Source: an uncultured Roseateles sp. (GTDB lineage Bacteria; Pseudomonadota; Gammaproteobacteria; Burkholderiales; Burkholderiaceae). From it: a stretch of 6,455 nucleotides of DNA. Under the pieces are notes generated by a model. The model had not been told where the DNA came from. It ran no database searches and was given only the letters and a program-made list of their open reading frames with translations. Each line of letters begins with the position of its first letter. Within the stretch, counting starts at the first letter, position 1. Positions 5,506 through 6,455 of the stretch are shown one piece after another. Location: positions 1 to 6,455 of the forward strand of contig CAMLKW010000237.1 in NCBI GenBank assembly GCA_946480605.1, written 5' to 3'. Position numbers and translations under genes: made by a program.

Positions 5506-5526
5506 GGAAGGGTGGTGGACTTCGTG

Positions 5527-6455
5527 CTAGCCCTGCGCTGCGACGCGCTCGGCCTTGCTCTGCAGCTTGTTCAGCGCCGACAGATAGGCCTTGGCGGAGG
5601 CCACGACGATGTCCGGATCGGCCCCCACGCCGTTGACCACGCGGCCGGCATGCTGAAGCCGCACGGTCACCTCGCCCTGGGACTCGGTGCTGCCGCCGGT
5701 GATGGCGTTGACCGAGTACAGCAACATCTCGGCCCCGGACTCGGCGATCGATTCGATGGCCCGCAGCGTCGCGTCCACCGGGCCGTTGCCGTCACTCTCG
5801 GCACGGTGCTCCTGGGAACCCATCGCGAACACGACGGCCGCGTGCGGGCGCTCGCCGGTCTCGCTGCGCTGCGCCAGCGACAGCAGCCGGAAATGCTCGT
5901 GTTCGGCCGTGACCGACTCGTCCATGACCAAAGCGATGATGTCCTCGTCGAAGATCTCGTTCTTGCGGTCGGCCAAGTCCTTGAAGCGCACGAACGCCGC
6001 GTTGACCTCGGCCTCGCTCTCCAGTTCGATGCCCAGCTCCTGCAGGCGCTGCTTGAACGCGTTGCGACCCGACAGCTTGCCCAGCACGATCTTGTTGGCG
6101 GCCCAGCCAACGTCCTCTGCACGCATGATCTCGTAGGTGTCGCGCGCCTTCAGCACGCCATCCTGATGGATGCCGGACGCATGCGCGAAGGCATTGGCAC
6201 CGACGACGGCCTTGTTGGGCTGCACGACGAAGCCGGTGGTCTGCGACACCAGCTTGGAGGCGGGCACGATCTGCGAGGTGTCGATGCCGACGTCCAGGCC
6301 GAAATAGTCGCGTCGCGTGCGCACGGCCATGACCACCTCCTCCAGAGAGCAGTTGCCGGCGCGCTCGCCCAGGCCGTTGATGGTGCATTCGATCTGCCGC
6401 GCGCCGCCCAGCTTCACGCCGGCCAGCGAGTTGGCCACCGCCATGCCCAGGTCGT
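5527..6455 (-). CDS. leuA: 2-isopropylmalate synthase LeuA, C-terminal part (partial)
   Basis: The last 308 residues of LeuA; the N-terminal 200 or so are cut off by the window edge, including the catalytic Arg-Asp region and the HxH metal ligands. Family knowledge: it condenses acetyl-CoA with 2-oxoisovalerate to 2-isopropylmalate, the first committed step of leucine synthesis. The visible part begins with [13 protein letters not shown], the end of the TIM-barrel HND-type motif. Next comes [15 protein letters not shown], whose Asn (codon 6352-6354) is the expected metal ligand, then [20 protein letters not shown]. The C-terminal third, from about base 5910 down to 5530, is the regulatory domain that gives leucine feedback inhibition, with a [19 protein letters not shown] block. 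The length suggests the long (about 510-520 residue) form. TAG stop at 5529-5527, followed by a hairpin. Homocitrate or citramalate synthase is possible from the fold, but the motifs favour LeuA. Confidence 0.93.
   Translation of the reverse strand, partial: DLGMAVANSLAGVKLGGARQIECTINGLGERAGNCSLEEVVMAVRTRRDYFGLDVGIDTSQIVPASKLVSQTTGFVVQPNKAVVGANAFAHASGIHQDGVLKARDTYEIMRAEDVGWAANKIVLGKLSGRNAFKQRLQELGIELESEAEVNAAFVRFKDLADRKNEIFDEDIIALVMDESVTAEHEHFRLLSLAQRSETGERPHAAVVFAMGSQEHRAESDGNGPVDATLRAIESIAESGAEMLLYSVNAITGGSTESQGEVTVRLQHAGRVVNGVGADPDIVVASAKAYLSALNKLQSKAERVAAQG

Larger units (their letters stand above)
5132..5526. other. pbpG-leuA intergenic region (about 395 bp)
   Basis: No well-supported gene lies here. 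From the pbpG side it holds the pbpG leader and promoter elements (5137-5211), the palindrome cluster, and a strong hairpin near leuA; the bases between show nothing recognisable. A 63-codon minus-strand frame (5208-5399) exists, but its third-position GC is clearly lower than in the neighbouring genes. It also has no ribosome-binding site that stands out and reaches the possible upstream pbpG promoter. No tRNA, T-box or leucine leader peptide is seen; leuA control would lie at its 5' end, outside the window. Confidence 0.6.

Noticed and set aside
5433..5636. A 67-codon plus-strand frame running into the 3' end of leuA
   Set aside because: Its second half is antisense to leuA and Arg/Pro-rich; the first half contains the hairpin. 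No coding signal.
1..6455. Mobile elements, CRISPR arrays, tRNA or rRNA genes
   Set aside because: No transposase or integrase motifs, no regularly spaced repeats, and no recognisable tRNA or rRNA sequence were seen on either strand.

Overview
This window is very GC-rich, with dense G/C in third codon positions. Its gene content fits a betaproteobacterium of the order Burkholderiales: a hopanoid-type squalene operon hpnC-hpnD-hpnE, a long-form leuA, a PBP7-type endopeptidase and an IclR regulator of a type I associate with that order. A TIGR03790-family protein is also present; that family is known from genomes carrying an exosortase/PEP-CTERM sorting system. Together these suggest a Rubrivivax/Leptothrix/Roseateles-like lineage, but that placement is inference. 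No transposase, integrase, CRISPR array, rRNA or tRNA was seen.

Layout. (1) Bases 1-2196, plus strand: the last codons of hpnC, complete hpnD and complete hpnE, joined by ATGA and GTGA start/stop overlaps. They convert two farnesyl diphosphates to squalene through presqualene diphosphate and hydroxysqualene. (2) Bases 2166-3281, minus strand: a secreted TIGR03790-family protein whose 3' end overlaps the 3' end of hpnE by 31 bp. (3) Bases 3316-4083, plus strand: an IclR-family regulator, divergent from the TIGR03790 gene across only 34 bp. (4) Bases 4100-4128: a perfect 24-bp palindrome with T-rich flanks on both sides, a bidirectional terminator for the convergent iclR-type and pbpG genes. 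(5) Bases 4142-5131, minus strand: a D-Ala-D-Ala endopeptidase (PBP7/PbpG). It most likely starts at TTG 18 nt or so downstream of a strong sigma70-type promoter. (6) Bases 5132-5526: intergenic, with promoter elements, a cluster of small CAAG/CTTG palindromes and a strong hairpin. (7) Bases 5527-6455, minus strand: the 3' two thirds or so of leuA (2-isopropylmalate synthase), truncated by the window edge.

Working together: hpnCDE is a clear pathway unit. The other genes are separate transcription units: envelope remodelling (PbpG), leucine biosynthesis (LeuA), and an uncharacterised exported protein that may share a control region with the neighbouring IclR regulator. Most of the window is ordinary chromosomal core. 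The least understood part is the TIGR03790/IclR divergent pair and the hairpin-bearing gap between pbpG and leuA. I found no convincing evidence for a wholly new system.
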